A stretch of 64,000 nucleotides of DNA from Limnohabitans parvus II-B4 (GCF_003063455.1 NZ_NESN01000002.1:62001-126000); one strand, 5' to 3'; counted from the first letter of the stretch, positions 37,904-46,799 are shown. Numbers and translations are program-made. The notes: generated from the letters alone by a model not told the origin.

Positions 37904-39093
37904 CACAAAGCCCCCTGCACCAGCGAACCGGCCTGCCCGTAGGGCAAGACATCCACATCGGTTCTTGCTTGCCGAAGATCACCGCCATAAACCAGGTGCT
38001 GACTTTTCACACGCTCGCCGAGCAGGGCACTGACGGTGCGCAGATTTTTAAACAGCGGTGCCGCCACGGTTTGTGACGCCTTGATTTCGATCAGCTGAAC
38101 GCCATCGGCATGCTCCAGCAACAGATCGACCTCGAGACCATTGCTGTCTCTGAAGAAATACAAAGGATCACGCAAGCCTTGGTTGCGCAAAGACTTCATC
38201 ACCTCCAGCACCACCAGGTTTTCAAACAAAGCGCCGCGCAAAGGATGGTGCTGCAACTGCTCGACTGTCTTGATGCCAAGAAGCCAACAGGCCAGCCCCA
38301 CATCGTAAAAATAAACCTTGGGGCTTTTGACCAATCGCTTGCCAATGTTCACGCTCCAGGGTGCCAGGCTGAACACCAGAAATGACGCCTCCAGCAGGCT
38401 CAACCACTGCGTGATGGTGTTGCTGCTGACCCCCACTTCGTTACCCAAGCTGGTCTGGTTCAACAGTTGCCCCGTGCGCCCGGCCAACAAACGCACACAC
38501 TGGCCAAACTCGCGCAAATGCCTGAGGTTGATGAGCTGGCGCACGTCACGCTCCACATAGGTGGCAAAGTAATCCGACAGCATGACCTCGGGCGGCAAGT
38601 CTTGTGCATGAATGCGCGGATAGCCACCTTGCAGCATCATTCGATTCACATCATCGGGGCCAACGGTTACGCCATCGCCGACTGCTGCCAACTCTGACAA
38701 GCTCAGAGGCAGCAATTCCAGCACGGCGGTTCGCCCCGCCAAGGATTGCGTGACTTGTGCACTGACTTGCAATTGGTGACTGCCCGTCAACACAAAACGA
38801 CCTTTTCGTGGATCGGCATCGGTCAGCACCTGAAGCCACGACAACAGCGTAGGTACGTTCTGGATTTCGTCCAGCACCGCGCCATCAGGGTATTGCGCCA
38901 AAAAGGCTTTGGGGTCCTGCTGCGCAAAATCCCGCACATCGGGCTGTTCCAGATTGACATATGGCTTGTCTGGAAACGCCATGCGGCAGAGCGTCGTTTT
39001 GCCCGATTGGCGCGGCCCGAGCACAGTCACCACGGGGTAGAGCGTGGCCCGCTGAAGCAACACGGTATGCGCTTGCCGATCAATTATTTTCAT
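37903..39093 (-). CDS. AAA_14 / DUF4143 ATP-binding protein
   Basis: A 396-residue protein with an N-terminal ATPase (Walker [18 protein letters not shown] near residue 25, Walker B GAVLDEIQNVP near residue 92, then LTGSHQL). A central winged-helix region (LGNEVGVSSNTITQWLSLLE) is followed by a C-terminal DUF4143 nuclease-like domain in which EVDLLLE and IEIKAS resemble a PD-(D/E)XK site. This family is scattered by horizontal transfer and its function is not established. It is coupled to the SET gene. A perfect inverted repeat lies 7 bp upstream of the start. Confidence 0.88.
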   Translation of the reverse strand: MKIIDRQAHTVLLQRATLYPVVTVLGPRQSGKTTLCRMAFPDKPYVNLEQPDVRDFAQQDPKAFLAQYPDGAVLDEIQNVPTLLSWLQVLTDADPRKGRFVLTGSHQLQVSAQVTQSLAGRTAVLELLPLSLSELAAVGDGVTVGPDDVNRMMLQGGYPRIHAQDLPPEVMLSDYFATYVERDVRQLINLRHLREFGQCVRLLAGRTGQLLNQTSLGNEVGVSSNTITQWLSLLEASFLVFSLAPWSVNIGKRLVKSPKVYFYDVGLACWLLGIKTVEQLQHHPLRGALFENLVVLEVMKSLRNQGLRDPLYFFRDSNGLEVDLLLEHADGVQLIEIKASQTVAAPLFKNLRTVSALLGERVKSQHLVYGGDLRQARTDVDVLPYGQAGSLVQGAL

Positions 39094-39100
39094 GCAGAAT

Positions 39101-39115
39101 TTAACTTCTAGTTAA
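39101..39115. promoter_or_regulatory. Perfect inverted repeat upstream of the DUF4143 ATPase
   Basis: TTAACT-TCT-AGTTAA is a 6-bp perfect inverted repeat with a 3-bp spacer, only 7 bp before the ATPase start. The surrounding sequence is AT-rich and includes two related copies of TGCANGAATTTAA. It may be an operator controlling the ATPase-SET pair. Confidence 0.4.
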
Positions 39116-39154
39116 TTTTTGCATGAATTTAAGCTATTCAGACGGTGATGTCAA

Positions 39155-41017
39155 TCACTCCACAGTCACGCTCTTCGCCAAATTCCTCGGCTTGTCCACA
39201 TCCGTCCCCCGTGCACAGGCCGTGTGGTAGCTCAGCAGCTGCAGCGGCACCACATGCAAGATGGGTGACAGCACGCCGTAGTGCTCGGGCATGCGGATGA
39301 CGTTGACGCCTTCGCTGCTTTCGATCTTGGTGTCACCATCGGCCAGCACATAGAGCACGCCGCCGCGGGCTCGCACTTCTTGCATATTGCTCTTGAGCTT
39401 TTCGAGCAGCTGGTCATTGGGCGCGACGGTCACCACGGGCATGGCGCTGGTCACCAAGGCCAAGGGGCCGTGTTTCAGCTCACCCGCTGCGTAGGCTTCG
39501 GCGTGGATGTAGGTGATTTCTTTGAGCTTGAGCGCGCCTTCGAGGGCAATGGGGTAATGCGTCCCACGCCCCAAGAACAGCGCGTTTTCTTTGCTGGCGA
39601 ACTCTTCGGCCCAGGCGATGATTTGCGGCTCCAGCGCCAGCACGGCTTGCAACGCGGCGGGCAGGTGGCGCATGGCTTTGATGTGCCCGGCTTCCTCTTC
39701 GTCAGACAGGCGACCTTTGGTCTGCGCCAGCGCCAGCGTGAGCAAGAACAAGCCTGCCAGTTGCGTGGTGAAGGCCTTGGTCGATGCCACGCCGATCTCG
39801 GCCCCGGCGCGGGTCACATAAGCGTGTTTGCATTCGCGCACCATGGCGCTGGTGGACACGTTGCAAATGGTGAGCGTGTGCGTCATGCCCAGGCTTTGCG
39901 CGTGGCGCAGCGCGGCCAGGGTGTCGGCGGTCTCGCCGCTTTGGGTGATGGTGACGATCAGCGTGTTGGGGTTGGGCACCGATTCGCGGTAGCGATATTC
40001 ACTGGCGATCTCCACTTGGCAAGGCACTTTGGCGATCGCCTCGATCCAGTACTTGGCCACGCAGCCGCTGTAGTAGCTGGTGCCGCAGGCCAGGATCAAC
40101 ACGTTGTCAATCGCCTTGAAGGTGGAATAAGCGCCGTCGCCAAACAGCTCGGGCGTGATGCCCTCCACACCTTCGAGCGTGTCGGCAATGGCACGCGGCT
40201 GCTCGAAGATTTCTTTTTGCATGTAATGGCGGTACGGGCCCAGCTCGGCCGCGCCGCTGTGGGCGTGCACGGTCTTCACCACGCGGGTCACGGCCTTGTG
40301 CTCACGGTCCACCACCCAGTATTTGCCCAGCTGGATGTCGACCACGTCGCCCTCTTCCAGGTACACGATTTGGTCGGTCACGCCGGCCAGCGCCATCGCG
40401 TCGCTGGCCAGGAATGTTTCGCCCTGGCCCACACCCAAAATGAGCGGTGAGCCTGCACGCGCACCGATCACGCGCTGCGGCTCGTCTTTGTGGAACACGG
40501 CAATCGCGTAAGCGCCGTGCAACTGGCGGATGGCGGTTTTGACAGCTTCAAAGATGTCGCCGTCGTACACGCTGTCCACCAGATGGGCAATGACTTCGGT
40601 GTCGGTCTGGCTGGAGAAGACATAGCCCTTGGCCTGCAATGCGGCGCGCAGTTCTTCGTGGTTTTCGATGATGCCGTTGTGCACCAGCGCGACCTTGCCG
40701 GGCTTGGCGTCTGCCGCGCCCGTGCCGTGGCTGAAATGCGGGTGCGCGTTGTGCACAGCGGGCGCGCCGTGCGTGGCCCAACGGGTGTGGGCAATGCCGG
40801 TGCCGCCTTCGATGTGGTCGGCGCTCACCTGGTCCATGAGTTCGGCAACACGCGAGGTGCTGCGGGCGCGCTGCAGGCCGCCCGTGCCGCCGCTCAAGCT
40901 GGCGGCGTGCACCGCCACGCCGCAGGAGTCATAGCCCCGGTATTCGAGCCGCTGCAGGCCTTGCACGAGGATGGGAACGATGTTGCGGGATGAGACTGCG
41001 CCGACGATGCCACACAT
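39155..41017 (-). CDS. glmS: Glutamine--fructose-6-phosphate aminotransferase (isomerizing) GlmS
   Basis: GlmS makes glucosamine-6-phosphate from fructose-6-phosphate and glutamine, the entry step to UDP-GlcNAc. The N-terminal nucleophile Cys2 is in [20 protein letters not shown] lies near residue 85, and two SIS domains follow (ACGTSYYSG near residue 310, [20 protein letters not shown] near residue 490, in parts). The C-terminal [13 protein letters not shown] is canonical. AGGAG lies seven bases before the ATG. No glmS ribozyme is visible, as expected outside Firmicutes. It is divergent from an Lrp-family gene. Confidence 0.98.
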   Translation of the reverse strand: MCGIVGAVSSRNIVPILVQGLQRLEYRGYDSCGVAVHAASLSGGTGGLQRARSTSRVAELMDQVSADHIEGGTGIAHTRWATHGAPAVHNAHPHFSHGTGAADAKPGKVALVHNGIIENHEELRAALQAKGYVFSSQTDTEVIAHLVDSVYDGDIFEAVKTAIRQLHGAYAIAVFHKDEPQRVIGARAGSPLILGVGQGETFLASDAMALAGVTDQIVYLEEGDVVDIQLGKYWVVDREHKAVTRVVKTVHAHSGAAELGPYRHYMQKEIFEQPRAIADTLEGVEGITPELFGDGAYSTFKAIDNVLILACGTSYYSGCVAKYWIEAIAKVPCQVEIASEYRYRESVPNPNTLIVTITQSGETADTLAALRHAQSLGMTHTLTICNVSTSAMVRECKHAYVTRAGAEIGVASTKAFTTQLAGLFLLTLALAQTKGRLSDEEEAGHIKAMRHLPAALQAVLALEPQIIAWAEEFASKENALFLGRGTHYPIALEGALKLKEITYIHAEAYAAGELKHGPLALVTSAMPVVTVAPNDQLLEKLKSNMQEVRARGGVLYVLADGDTKIESSEGVNVIRMPEHYGVLSPILHVVPLQLLSYHTACARGTDVDKPRNLAKSVTVE

Positions 41018-41142
41018 AAAGGGGCTCCTAAAAAGGGGGAATGGCAGTGATGGTAGGCACAGCCATAAAAAATATCAGATCAATTCTCCATTATTTATGG
41101 TTTTTTATTTCACCGACTACCCAGAACAGAATTTAATTTCAT

Positions 41143-41148
41143 TAGAAT
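41143..41148 (+). promoter_or_regulatory. Candidate -10 of the Lrp/AsnC gene
   Basis: TAGAAT ends 7 bp before the ATG and no Shine-Dalgarno is present, so the transcript may begin at or next to the start codon. Upstream, CCATAAA...TTTATGG (41082-41102 region, arms about 25 bp apart) is a possible Lrp-type operator in the glmS divergent gap. No good -35 is visible. Confidence 0.35.
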
Positions 41149-41155
41149 CAGTTTT

Positions 41156-41641
41156 ATGGAATCCAACGAACTCGACGCCATTGACCTGCAACTGCTCGAC
41201 AGCCTGCAGCGTGACGCCAGCCTGAGCAATGTGGCGCTGGCCGAAAAGGTCAATGTCTCCCCGCCCACCTGCTTGCGCCGCGTCAAGCGCCTGATCGAGG
41301 GTGGCTGGGTCGAGCGGCAGGTGGCTGTGCTCAGTACCGACCGGCTCGCCGCGACCTTGGGCCATGGCCTCACGGCACTGGTTGAAGTGTCACTCGACAA
41401 ACAGGGCAGCGAACACCTGGACGCTTTTGAGGCCCGCGCCGTGGCGCACGATGCGGTGCAACAGTGCTGGCGCGTGTCGCCCGGGCCCGACTTCATGCTG
41501 GTGGTGCAAGCGCGCGACATGCCGCATTACTTGGCCATCAGCCAGACGCTGTTCACACAAGACGCCAATGTGCGCAATGTGAAGGCGTTCTTCTCGACCA
41601 AACGGGCGAAATTCACGACGACTTGGCCCGTGCTCGGATAG
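41156..41641 (+). CDS. Lrp/AsnC-family transcriptional regulator
   Basis: A 161-residue regulator with the family layout. It has an N-terminal helix-turn-helix (DAIDLQLLDSLQRDASLSNV, VSPPTCLRRVKRL) and a C-terminal RAM ligand-binding domain (ALVEVSLDKQG, CWRVSPGPDFMLVVQARD, VKAFFSTKRAKFTT). Such proteins respond to amino acids and often regulate a divergent gene; here that is glmS, though a link is not shown. It is followed by the repeat block in the convergent gap with glmU. Confidence 0.92.
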   Translation: MESNELDAIDLQLLDSLQRDASLSNVALAEKVNVSPPTCLRRVKRLIEGGWVERQVAVLSTDRLAATLGHGLTALVEVSLDKQGSEHLDAFEARAVAHDAVQQCWRVSPGPDFMLVVQARDMPHYLAISQTLFTQDANVRNVKAFFSTKRAKFTTTWPVLG

Positions 41642-41671
41642 AACCACACCGTCTTTGTCACTGCCGATCCC

Positions 41672-41795
41672 CTACCCGTCCTACCCGTCCTACCCGTCCT
41701 ACCCGTCCTACCCGTCGTCCTACCTGCCCGTCATACCCGACTTGATCGGGTATCCATGGTTTACGGGGATAGATGCCCGCCTTCGCAGGCATGAC
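41672..41795. repeat. Five-copy 9-bp tandem repeat next to a REPIN-like element
   Basis: CTACCCGTC is repeated five times without error (41672-41716), followed by degenerate units. A 66-bp bipartite palindromic element begins at 41730 (GTCATACCCGACTTGATCGG) and ends at 41795 (CAGGCATGAC). The block sits between the convergent Lrp gene and glmU, where it could also act as a bidirectional transcription stop. The perfect short repeats are likely to vary in copy number. Confidence 0.9.
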
Positions 41796-41881
41796 AGAAC
41801 AAGGGGCACCCCTCTCAGAATCCCGATGACATCTCAGCGGCGGCCAACACCTGGGGCGCCCAGGAAGTCGGCGCCCTTCGT

Positions 41882-43291
41882 TCAAGCCTTTGGCTTTTTC
41901 TGCGGCCGCGCCCAGTTGGCGATGCTGATCTGCTTGCCCCGCGCCACGCTCAAAGCGCCCGGTTCGGTGCTCTTGGTGATGGTGGAGCCGCCGCCCACGG
42001 TGCCGCCTGCGCCAATGGTGACCGGGGCCACCAGCACGCAGTTGCTGCCAATGTGCACGTCGGCTTCGATCACGGTGCGGTGTTTGTTCGCGCCGTCGTA
42101 GTTGGCGGTGATGCTGCCCGCGCCGTAGTTCACGCGCTCGCCCACCGTGGCGTCGCCCAGATAAGCCAAGTGGTTGGCTTTCGCGCCCTTGGCCAGGGTG
42201 GAATTTTTCACTTCAACAAAGTTGCCAATGTGCACCTCGGCCCCCAATTGCGCGCCGGGACGCAGGCGGGCAAACGGGCCGATCAGAGCGCCCTCGCCCA
42301 CGGACACGCCCAATTTTTCGCCATCGATGTGGGTGAAGGGGTGGATGACCGCGCCTGCCGCAAGGGTGCAGTTGGCGATCACGCAGTTCGCACCGATCTT
42401 CACGCCTTCGCCCAAAGATACACGGCCTTCAAAAACGCAATTCACGTCGATCTCAACGTCTTGCGCGCAGTCGAGCTGGCCACGCAGGTCAAAGCGGGCC
42501 GGGTCTTGCAGGCGCACACCCTGCTCCATCAGGCGGTGGGCTTGGCGCAGCTGGTGGGCACGCTCCAGCTCGGCCAGTTGCACCGGGCTGTTGATGCCCG
42601 CCACCTGCAGCGGGTCGGCGATCTTGTGCGCCACCACGGGCACGCCATCGGCCACGGCGAACTTGACCACGTCGGTCAGGTAGTACTCGCCCTGGGCGTT
42701 CTGGTTGTCCAGCCGGGCCAGCCAGGCTTTGAGCAAGCGCGCGGGCACGGCCATGATGCCGCTGTAAACCTCTTTGATCTGGCGCTGCGCGTCGGTCGCG
42801 TCTTTGTGCTCGACGATGGCTTGCACAGCTTCACCCTTCCGGACGATGCGTCCATAACCCGTGGGGTCGGAAAAATCGATGGTCAGCAGCGCCAGCTGGT
42901 TGCCGCCGCACTGGGCGATCAGCGCTTGCAGGGTGTCGGCCTGCGTCAGCGGCACGTCGCCCGACAAAACCACCACCACACCGTCATCGGCCAGCACGGG
43001 CACGGCCTGCTGGACCGCGTGCCCGGTGCCCAGCTGAGGCTCCTGGCGCACGCATTGCACCGACAGCACCTGCCCGGGGGCCAGCAAAACCGGCTCCACC
43101 TGGTCAGCGCCATGGCCGGTGATGACCACGGCCGAGCGGGCGTTCAGTTGCGCAGCGGTGTTCAGCACATGCTGCACCAAGGGCACCCCGGCCAGGCGCT
43201 GCAACACTTTGGGCAGACGGCTTTTCATGCGGGTGCCTTTGCCGGCGGCCATCACGACAACATCAATGGGGGGCTGAACTGGGGTGGACAT
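41882..43291 (-). CDS. glmU: Bifunctional GlmU (GlcN-1-P acetyltransferase / GlcNAc-1-P uridylyltransferase)
   Basis: GlmU catalyses the last two steps to UDP-GlcNAc, feeding MurG, the early Mur steps and lipopolysaccharide. The N-terminal pyrophosphorylase motif VVVMAAGKGTRMKSRLPKVL is followed by the left-handed beta-helix of hexapeptide repeats. KNSTLAKGAKANHLAYLGDA and ANYDGANKHRT carry the acetyltransferase site. ATG 43291 gives 469 residues, the family length; the open frame extends six codons further. A GATAAT lies about 57 bp upstream on the minus strand. With glmS in the same window the whole hexosamine branch except glmM is present. Confidence 0.97.
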   Translation of the reverse strand: MSTPVQPPIDVVVMAAGKGTRMKSRLPKVLQRLAGVPLVQHVLNTAAQLNARSAVVITGHGADQVEPVLLAPGQVLSVQCVRQEPQLGTGHAVQQAVPVLADDGVVVVLSGDVPLTQADTLQALIAQCGGNQLALLTIDFSDPTGYGRIVRKGEAVQAIVEHKDATDAQRQIKEVYSGIMAVPARLLKAWLARLDNQNAQGEYYLTDVVKFAVADGVPVVAHKIADPLQVAGINSPVQLAELERAHQLRQAHRLMEQGVRLQDPARFDLRGQLDCAQDVEIDVNCVFEGRVSLGEGVKIGANCVIANCTLAAGAVIHPFTHIDGEKLGVSVGEGALIGPFARLRPGAQLGAEVHIGNFVEVKNSTLAKGAKANHLAYLGDATVGERVNYGAGSITANYDGANKHRTVIEADVHIGSNCVLVAPVTIGAGGTVGGGSTITKSTEPGALSVARGKQISIANWARPQKKPKA

Positions 43292-43433
43292 TCGGTCAAA
43301 CTTTCTCAAATGGCCACTGGTTTGTGGCGGTCTTCAGATACAGATCAATTATCGCCGCCCGGCGTGGGGCATATGATCGCGTGCGCCTTGCCCCCTCACG
43401 GCGGCAAACAGGTCGCTCGCACAGAAGGATTCC

Positions 43434-44285
43434 ATGATTCGACAGATTGCCGTCATCCTGACACTGCTTTTGCTGCAAGGCTGCAGCGCCATCAAACTGG
43501 GCTACCAGCAGTTGCCCACGCTCTCCTACCTGTGGCTGGACAGTGCTGTCTCTTTCAATGACGCGCAGGCTGACCGTGTCAAAGATTCGCTGACCAACGT
43601 GCACCACTGGCACAAAAGCCAGGAACTCGCCACTTACCTCGATGTGTTGCAGCGCAGCAGTGAGCTGAGCCAAGGCCCTGTGCAGGCCAGCCAGGTGTGC
43701 AGTGTCTGGGCAGAGATACAAACCAAAATGGACCGAAGCATGCGGGTGGCCATTGCCCAAGCTGCACCCGTGGTGAAAATGCTCGGGCCTCGCCAACTGA
43801 GCCACCTGGCACGGCACCAGGAAAGCAAAAACGAAGACTGGGACAAGCAATGGCTGCAAGGCAGCGCCAACGAACGGCTCGAAAGACGCCTGGAAAAAAC
43901 ACTGGAACGCTACCGCTCGTTTTATGGTGACCTGAGTGCTGCGCAAATTGCGCTGGTCAAAACCCAGGTGAGCCAGTCGGCGTGGAGCCCGGAATGGGGT
44001 CGGCATGACCGACTGCGGCGCGAACAAGACTTGCTGTCCACCTTGCGGCAATTGACGCAATCCAAAGCACCGCTAGACCAGGTGGAGGCTGCATTGTTTG
44101 GCGTCTGGCAGCGCTGGTTCATGCCGCCTGATGAAGCGGGCCGCGCACTGGTGCAAAAAATGACGCAACAAGCCTGCGACAACCTGGCACAGCTGCACAA
44201 CACCACCAGCCCCGAGCAGCGTCTGCGGGTGGCACGCACGCTGCGTGCCTATGAGCGGGATATTCGGGACTTGCTGCGGCCTTGA
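43434..44285 (+). CDS. DUF6279-type lipoprotein
   Basis: A 283-residue predicted lipoprotein. The signal MIRQIAVILTLLLLQGCSA has its acylated cysteine at position 17, with Q at -2, which is unusual for a lipobox. The mature protein is helical (SFNDAQADRVKDSLTNVHHW, LERRLEKTLERYRSFYGDLS) and lacks recognisable catalytic residues. This pattern matches the DUF6279 family, whose function is unknown. It is divergent from glmU and converges on the MBL hydrolase across a repeat-filled gap. Confidence 0.8.
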   Translation: MIRQIAVILTLLLLQGCSAIKLGYQQLPTLSYLWLDSAVSFNDAQADRVKDSLTNVHHWHKSQELATYLDVLQRSSELSQGPVQASQVCSVWAEIQTKMDRSMRVAIAQAAPVVKMLGPRQLSHLARHQESKNEDWDKQWLQGSANERLERRLEKTLERYRSFYGDLSAAQIALVKTQVSQSAWSPEWGRHDRLRREQDLLSTLRQLTQSKAPLDQVEAALFGVWQRWFMPPDEAGRALVQKMTQQACDNLAQLHNTTSPEQRLRVARTLRAYERDIRDLLRP

Positions 44286-44308
44286 CCCGCCTTGATCACC
44301 CCTGACCA

Positions 44309-44452
44309 TGTCGCACCCGAGCCGCCAGACATTTGTCGCATCCGAGCCGCCTGACATTTGTCACACCCGAGCCGCCTGAAATTTGTCACACCCGACCCGA
44401 TCGGGTGTCCATGGCTTAGGCTGGCATGGATACCCGCGTTCGCGGGTATGAC
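44309..44452. repeat. 25-bp tandem repeat running into a REPIN-like element
   Basis: Three 25-bp units starting at 44309, 44334 and 44359 share the core TGTCGCACCCGAGCCGCC. At 44384 the same start, TGTCACACCCGA, continues into a 68-bp bipartite palindromic element (44385-44452) ending CGCGGGTATGAC. The tandem units thus look like copies of the left end of the element. The block occupies a convergent gap. Confidence 0.9.
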
Positions 44453-44466
44453 AAATGGGGCACAGA

Positions 44467-45480
44467 TCAGCTTTGCAGCGCTTTCCACATTTCCATGTCG
44501 CGCTCGGCGGTCCAGATGCGGGGGTTCTTGATGCCGCTGGCTTCGTCATAAGCGCGGGTCACGTCAAACGGCAGGCAGTGCTCGTAAATGAACACATGGC
44601 CAAACACCGGGTCCATGCTTTTGCGGGTGTGGGCCATGGCGGCTTTCAGGTCCATCTTGCCGGCCACGGCTTCTTTGCCGGCCTGGAACAAGGTGGTCAC
44701 CCAGCGCTGGGTGTAGTCCAGCGCCTTGTTGACGTTGTCGTTGCCCTTCATGGCTTCGCCGCGACCGGGCACGATGAACTCGGCCTTCAGGTCACGCAAG
44801 GCTTCCAAGGTGGCGGGCCACTCTTCGAGCTGGGCGTCGCCCGTGTACACACCGGCTTCGTATTCGACCAGGTCGCCCGAGAACAGCACTTTTTCTTCTT
44901 CCACCCAGGCGATGGTGTCGCCACGGGTGTGGCCGGGGCCTGGATGCCAGATCTGCACCACCACGCCGCCCAGGTTGATGCTGAGCTTGCCGGGCACTTC
45001 GCCCTTTGTGGGGTTGCCGCCGCCGACCACCATGGTGGGCCAGGTCAGGCCGGGCACGCTGTCAGCACCACGGAACAAGCGCGGGAAACGCTCCATCTCG
45101 CTCTTCATGTCTTGTGCGCCACGCTCTTTGATCAGATCGAGCGTGCCTTCGCTGGCAATGATCTCGGTCGCGCCTTCGGCGGCGTAGGCGTAAGCGCCCA
45201 GAACGCGCACCGCGTGGTAGTGGGTCAGCAGCACGTATTTGATGGGCAGGTCACTGACGGTGCGGATCTTCTTGATCAGGTCTTGCGCCATGGCCGGGGT
45301 GGCGGTGGCGTCGCTGACCATGATGAAACGGTCACCGATGATCACGCCCGAGTTGGGGTCGCCCTCGGCGGTGTAGGCCCAGCAGTGCTTGCTGAGTTGC
45401 TCAAAGGTGATCTTCTTTTCGCTCAGGTCGGCTTGACTGGCGAAGGCCTTGGTGGGGGCTTGGGTTTTGGCTTTAGACAT
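44467..45480 (-). CDS. MBL-fold metallo-hydrolase with altered metal motif
   Basis: A 337-residue protein of the metallo-beta-lactamase fold (DSGVIIGDRFIMVSDATATP, HPGPGHTRGDTIAWVEEEKV, LFSGDLVEYEAGVYTGD, FIVPGRGEAM). The first metal motif, normally HxHxDH, reads HYHAVR, so the Asp and third His are missing. The later His (PGPGHT) and Asp (SGDL) are kept. It probably binds one metal or is changed in activity. The N-terminal 25 residues (MSKAKTQAPTKAFASQ) are polar. I chose ATG 45480; a longer start overlaps no gene but lacks support. Related proteins are annotated as quinoprotein-relay or SoxH-like hydrolases. Confidence 0.8.
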   Translation of the reverse strand: MSKAKTQAPTKAFASQADLSEKKITFEQLSKHCWAYTAEGDPNSGVIIGDRFIMVSDATATPAMAQDLIKKIRTVSDLPIKYVLLTHYHAVRVLGAYAYAAEGATEIIASEGTLDLIKERGAQDMKSEMERFPRLFRGADSVPGLTWPTMVVGGGNPTKGEVPGKLSINLGGVVVQIWHPGPGHTRGDTIAWVEEEKVLFSGDLVEYEAGVYTGDAQLEEWPATLEALRDLKAEFIVPGRGEAMKGNDNVNKALDYTQRWVTTLFQAGKEAVAGKMDLKAAMAHTRKSMDPVFGHVFIYEHCLPFDVTRAYDEASGIKNPRIWTAERDMEMWKALQS

Positions 45481-45557
45481 GGAAATTGCTCCGGTCAATG
45501 AATGGCGTAGATTTTACCTAAACGAAATGCATTACGGATTGGTAAACCCCAACCCAG

Positions 45558-46187
45558 TCAGCCCAAGCCCTTTTCGAGCATGGCAATGACCTCTTCGGCA
45601 AATGCAGCGTAGCTGATCGGGCCGCCCGGGCGCAGCCAGGTAAAGGTCCAGTTGATCATGCCCAGCAGCATCATGGTCAATGCCGTCTGGTTGGTGGGGG
45701 TCAGGCGCTCGGGGTAGGCCCGTTTCATGAAACGGGTCATGGCGGCCACGATGTCACGCTGACGGTTCAACACCAGTTCGCGGGGGGAGATGGGGTCGGC
45801 ACCCAAGGCCGGATCAGGGGCATCGCTCAAGAACTGCGTGTCATTGAGCAAGGCCGCGTGCCGGGTGGCAGAGGTTTCGTACTCTTGCAAAAATGCCCGC
45901 ACCAGTTCGTGCAGGGCCGCCCGGTCGTTCAGGTCTTTGCGCTGCGCGGTGGCTTCGGTCTGCGCAATCAGCGCCAACAAACGCTGCGTATGGCGATCGA
46001 GCAGGTCAAACAGGATGGCCTCTTTGCTCTCGTAATAGTGGTACAGCCGCGCCTTGGAGGTGCCGCAGGCGGTGGCAATCTCGTTCATGCTGGCCGCAGG
46101 GTAGCTGCGCTGGGCAAAGCATTGCGCGGCGATGTCGAGGATCGCGTCGCGCTTGATGTCGTGGGTTGCGGATTTGGGTCGGGCCAT
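45558..46187 (-). CDS. TetR/AcrR-family transcriptional regulator
   Basis: A 209-residue regulator with the TetR N-terminal helix-turn-helix (RDAILDIAAQCFAQRSYPAA, MNEIATACGTSKARLYHYYE, SKEAILFDLLDRH) and a helical ligand domain of the PaaR/fatty-acid-degradation type. It lies between the MBL hydrolase and the cyclo-ligase on the same strand. The MBL gene is 77 bp downstream and may be its target or co-transcribed with it. No ligand can be assigned. Confidence 0.9.
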   Translation of the reverse strand: MARPKSATHDIKRDAILDIAAQCFAQRSYPAASMNEIATACGTSKARLYHYYESKEAILFDLLDRHTQRLLALIAQTEATAQRKDLNDRAALHELVRAFLQEYETSATRHAALLNDTQFLSDAPDPALGADPISPRELVLNRQRDIVAAMTRFMKRAYPERLTPTNQTALTMMLLGMINWTFTWLRPGGPISYAAFAEEVIAMLEKGLG

Positions 46188-46205
46188 GGTCTTTTTAGTG
46201 CTGGC

Positions 46206-46790
46206 TCAAACCGGCCAAACTACCCCGTTGTCGTTCAGGATCGCATCCAGCGGCTCGTCATGCGCTTCGGGCTCCAGGTCATCCACAAAGCCTTGGGTAA
46301 AGCCCAAGCCCACGGTGAAAGGCTTGGGTTGCAAGGTGGCCAGCGTGCGGTCATAAAAGCCACCGCCATAGCCCAAGCGGTAACCGCCAGTGCCATAGCC
46401 CACACAAGGCACAAACAACAAAGTGGGCACGATGACCTCGGTGTCTTTGGGTTTGGGGATGCCGTAGGCGTCTTCCTCCATCGCACAGCCGGGATACCAG
46501 GTGTGAAACGTGAGGGTTTTGTGGAGTTTGTTGACCACCGGCAGGCCGATGCGGCGGCGCTGGGGTTCGCCATTCAACTCACCGTCTTCCTTCCAGCGGT
46601 GCAGCACAGGCAATGGGTCAAATTCGCCTTTGATCGGCCAATAGGCCCCGATCACGGTATCGGGTCGGTCAAACAACCAGATGCGCATGACGCGCTGCAA
46701 GGCTTCTGCACGTGCCAAGCGGTCAGGCAAGTTCAACCTTTCTTCAATCAAGGCTTTTCGTAAGGCTTTTTTAACTTCAGCTTTGTCCAT
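46206..46790 (-). CDS. 5-formyltetrahydrofolate cyclo-ligase
   Basis: This enzyme (YgfA/MTHFS) converts 5-formyl-THF to 5,10-methenyl-THF with ATP, salvaging folate. The N-terminal KKALRKALIEERLNL, the central GAYWPIKGEFDPLPVL and the C-terminal nucleotide loop GYGTGGYRLGYGGGFYDRTL identify it. The 194-residue length from ATG 46790 fits the family; the frame is open much further only because it runs antisense to slt. The start is 9 bp from the divergent slt start, and no Shine-Dalgarno is visible. Confidence 0.93.
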   Translation of the reverse strand: MDKAEVKKALRKALIEERLNLPDRLARAEALQRVMRIWLFDRPDTVIGAYWPIKGEFDPLPVLHRWKEDGELNGEPQRRRIGLPVVNKLHKTLTFHTWYPGCAMEEDAYGIPKPKDTEVIVPTLLFVPCVGYGTGGYRLGYGGGFYDRTLATLQPKPFTVGLGFTQGFVDDLEPEAHDEPLDAILNDNGVVWPV

Positions 46791-46793
46791 AAT
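46788..46793 (+). promoter_or_regulatory. Candidate -10 of slt overlapping the cyclo-ligase start codon
   Basis: CATAAT (five of six consensus bases) ends 6 bp before the slt ATG, and its first three bases are the start codon of the divergent cyclo-ligase gene. A leaderless slt transcript is implied. The expected -35 position is inside the cyclo-ligase gene and shows only a T-rich stretch. Confidence 0.35.
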
Positions 46794-46799
46794 CGACCC

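Noticed and set aside
41672..41716. Pro/Ser/Tyr repeat protein encoded by the 9-bp repeat
   Set aside because: The frame is short, lacks a start with a ribosome site and lies in an intergenic repeat block.
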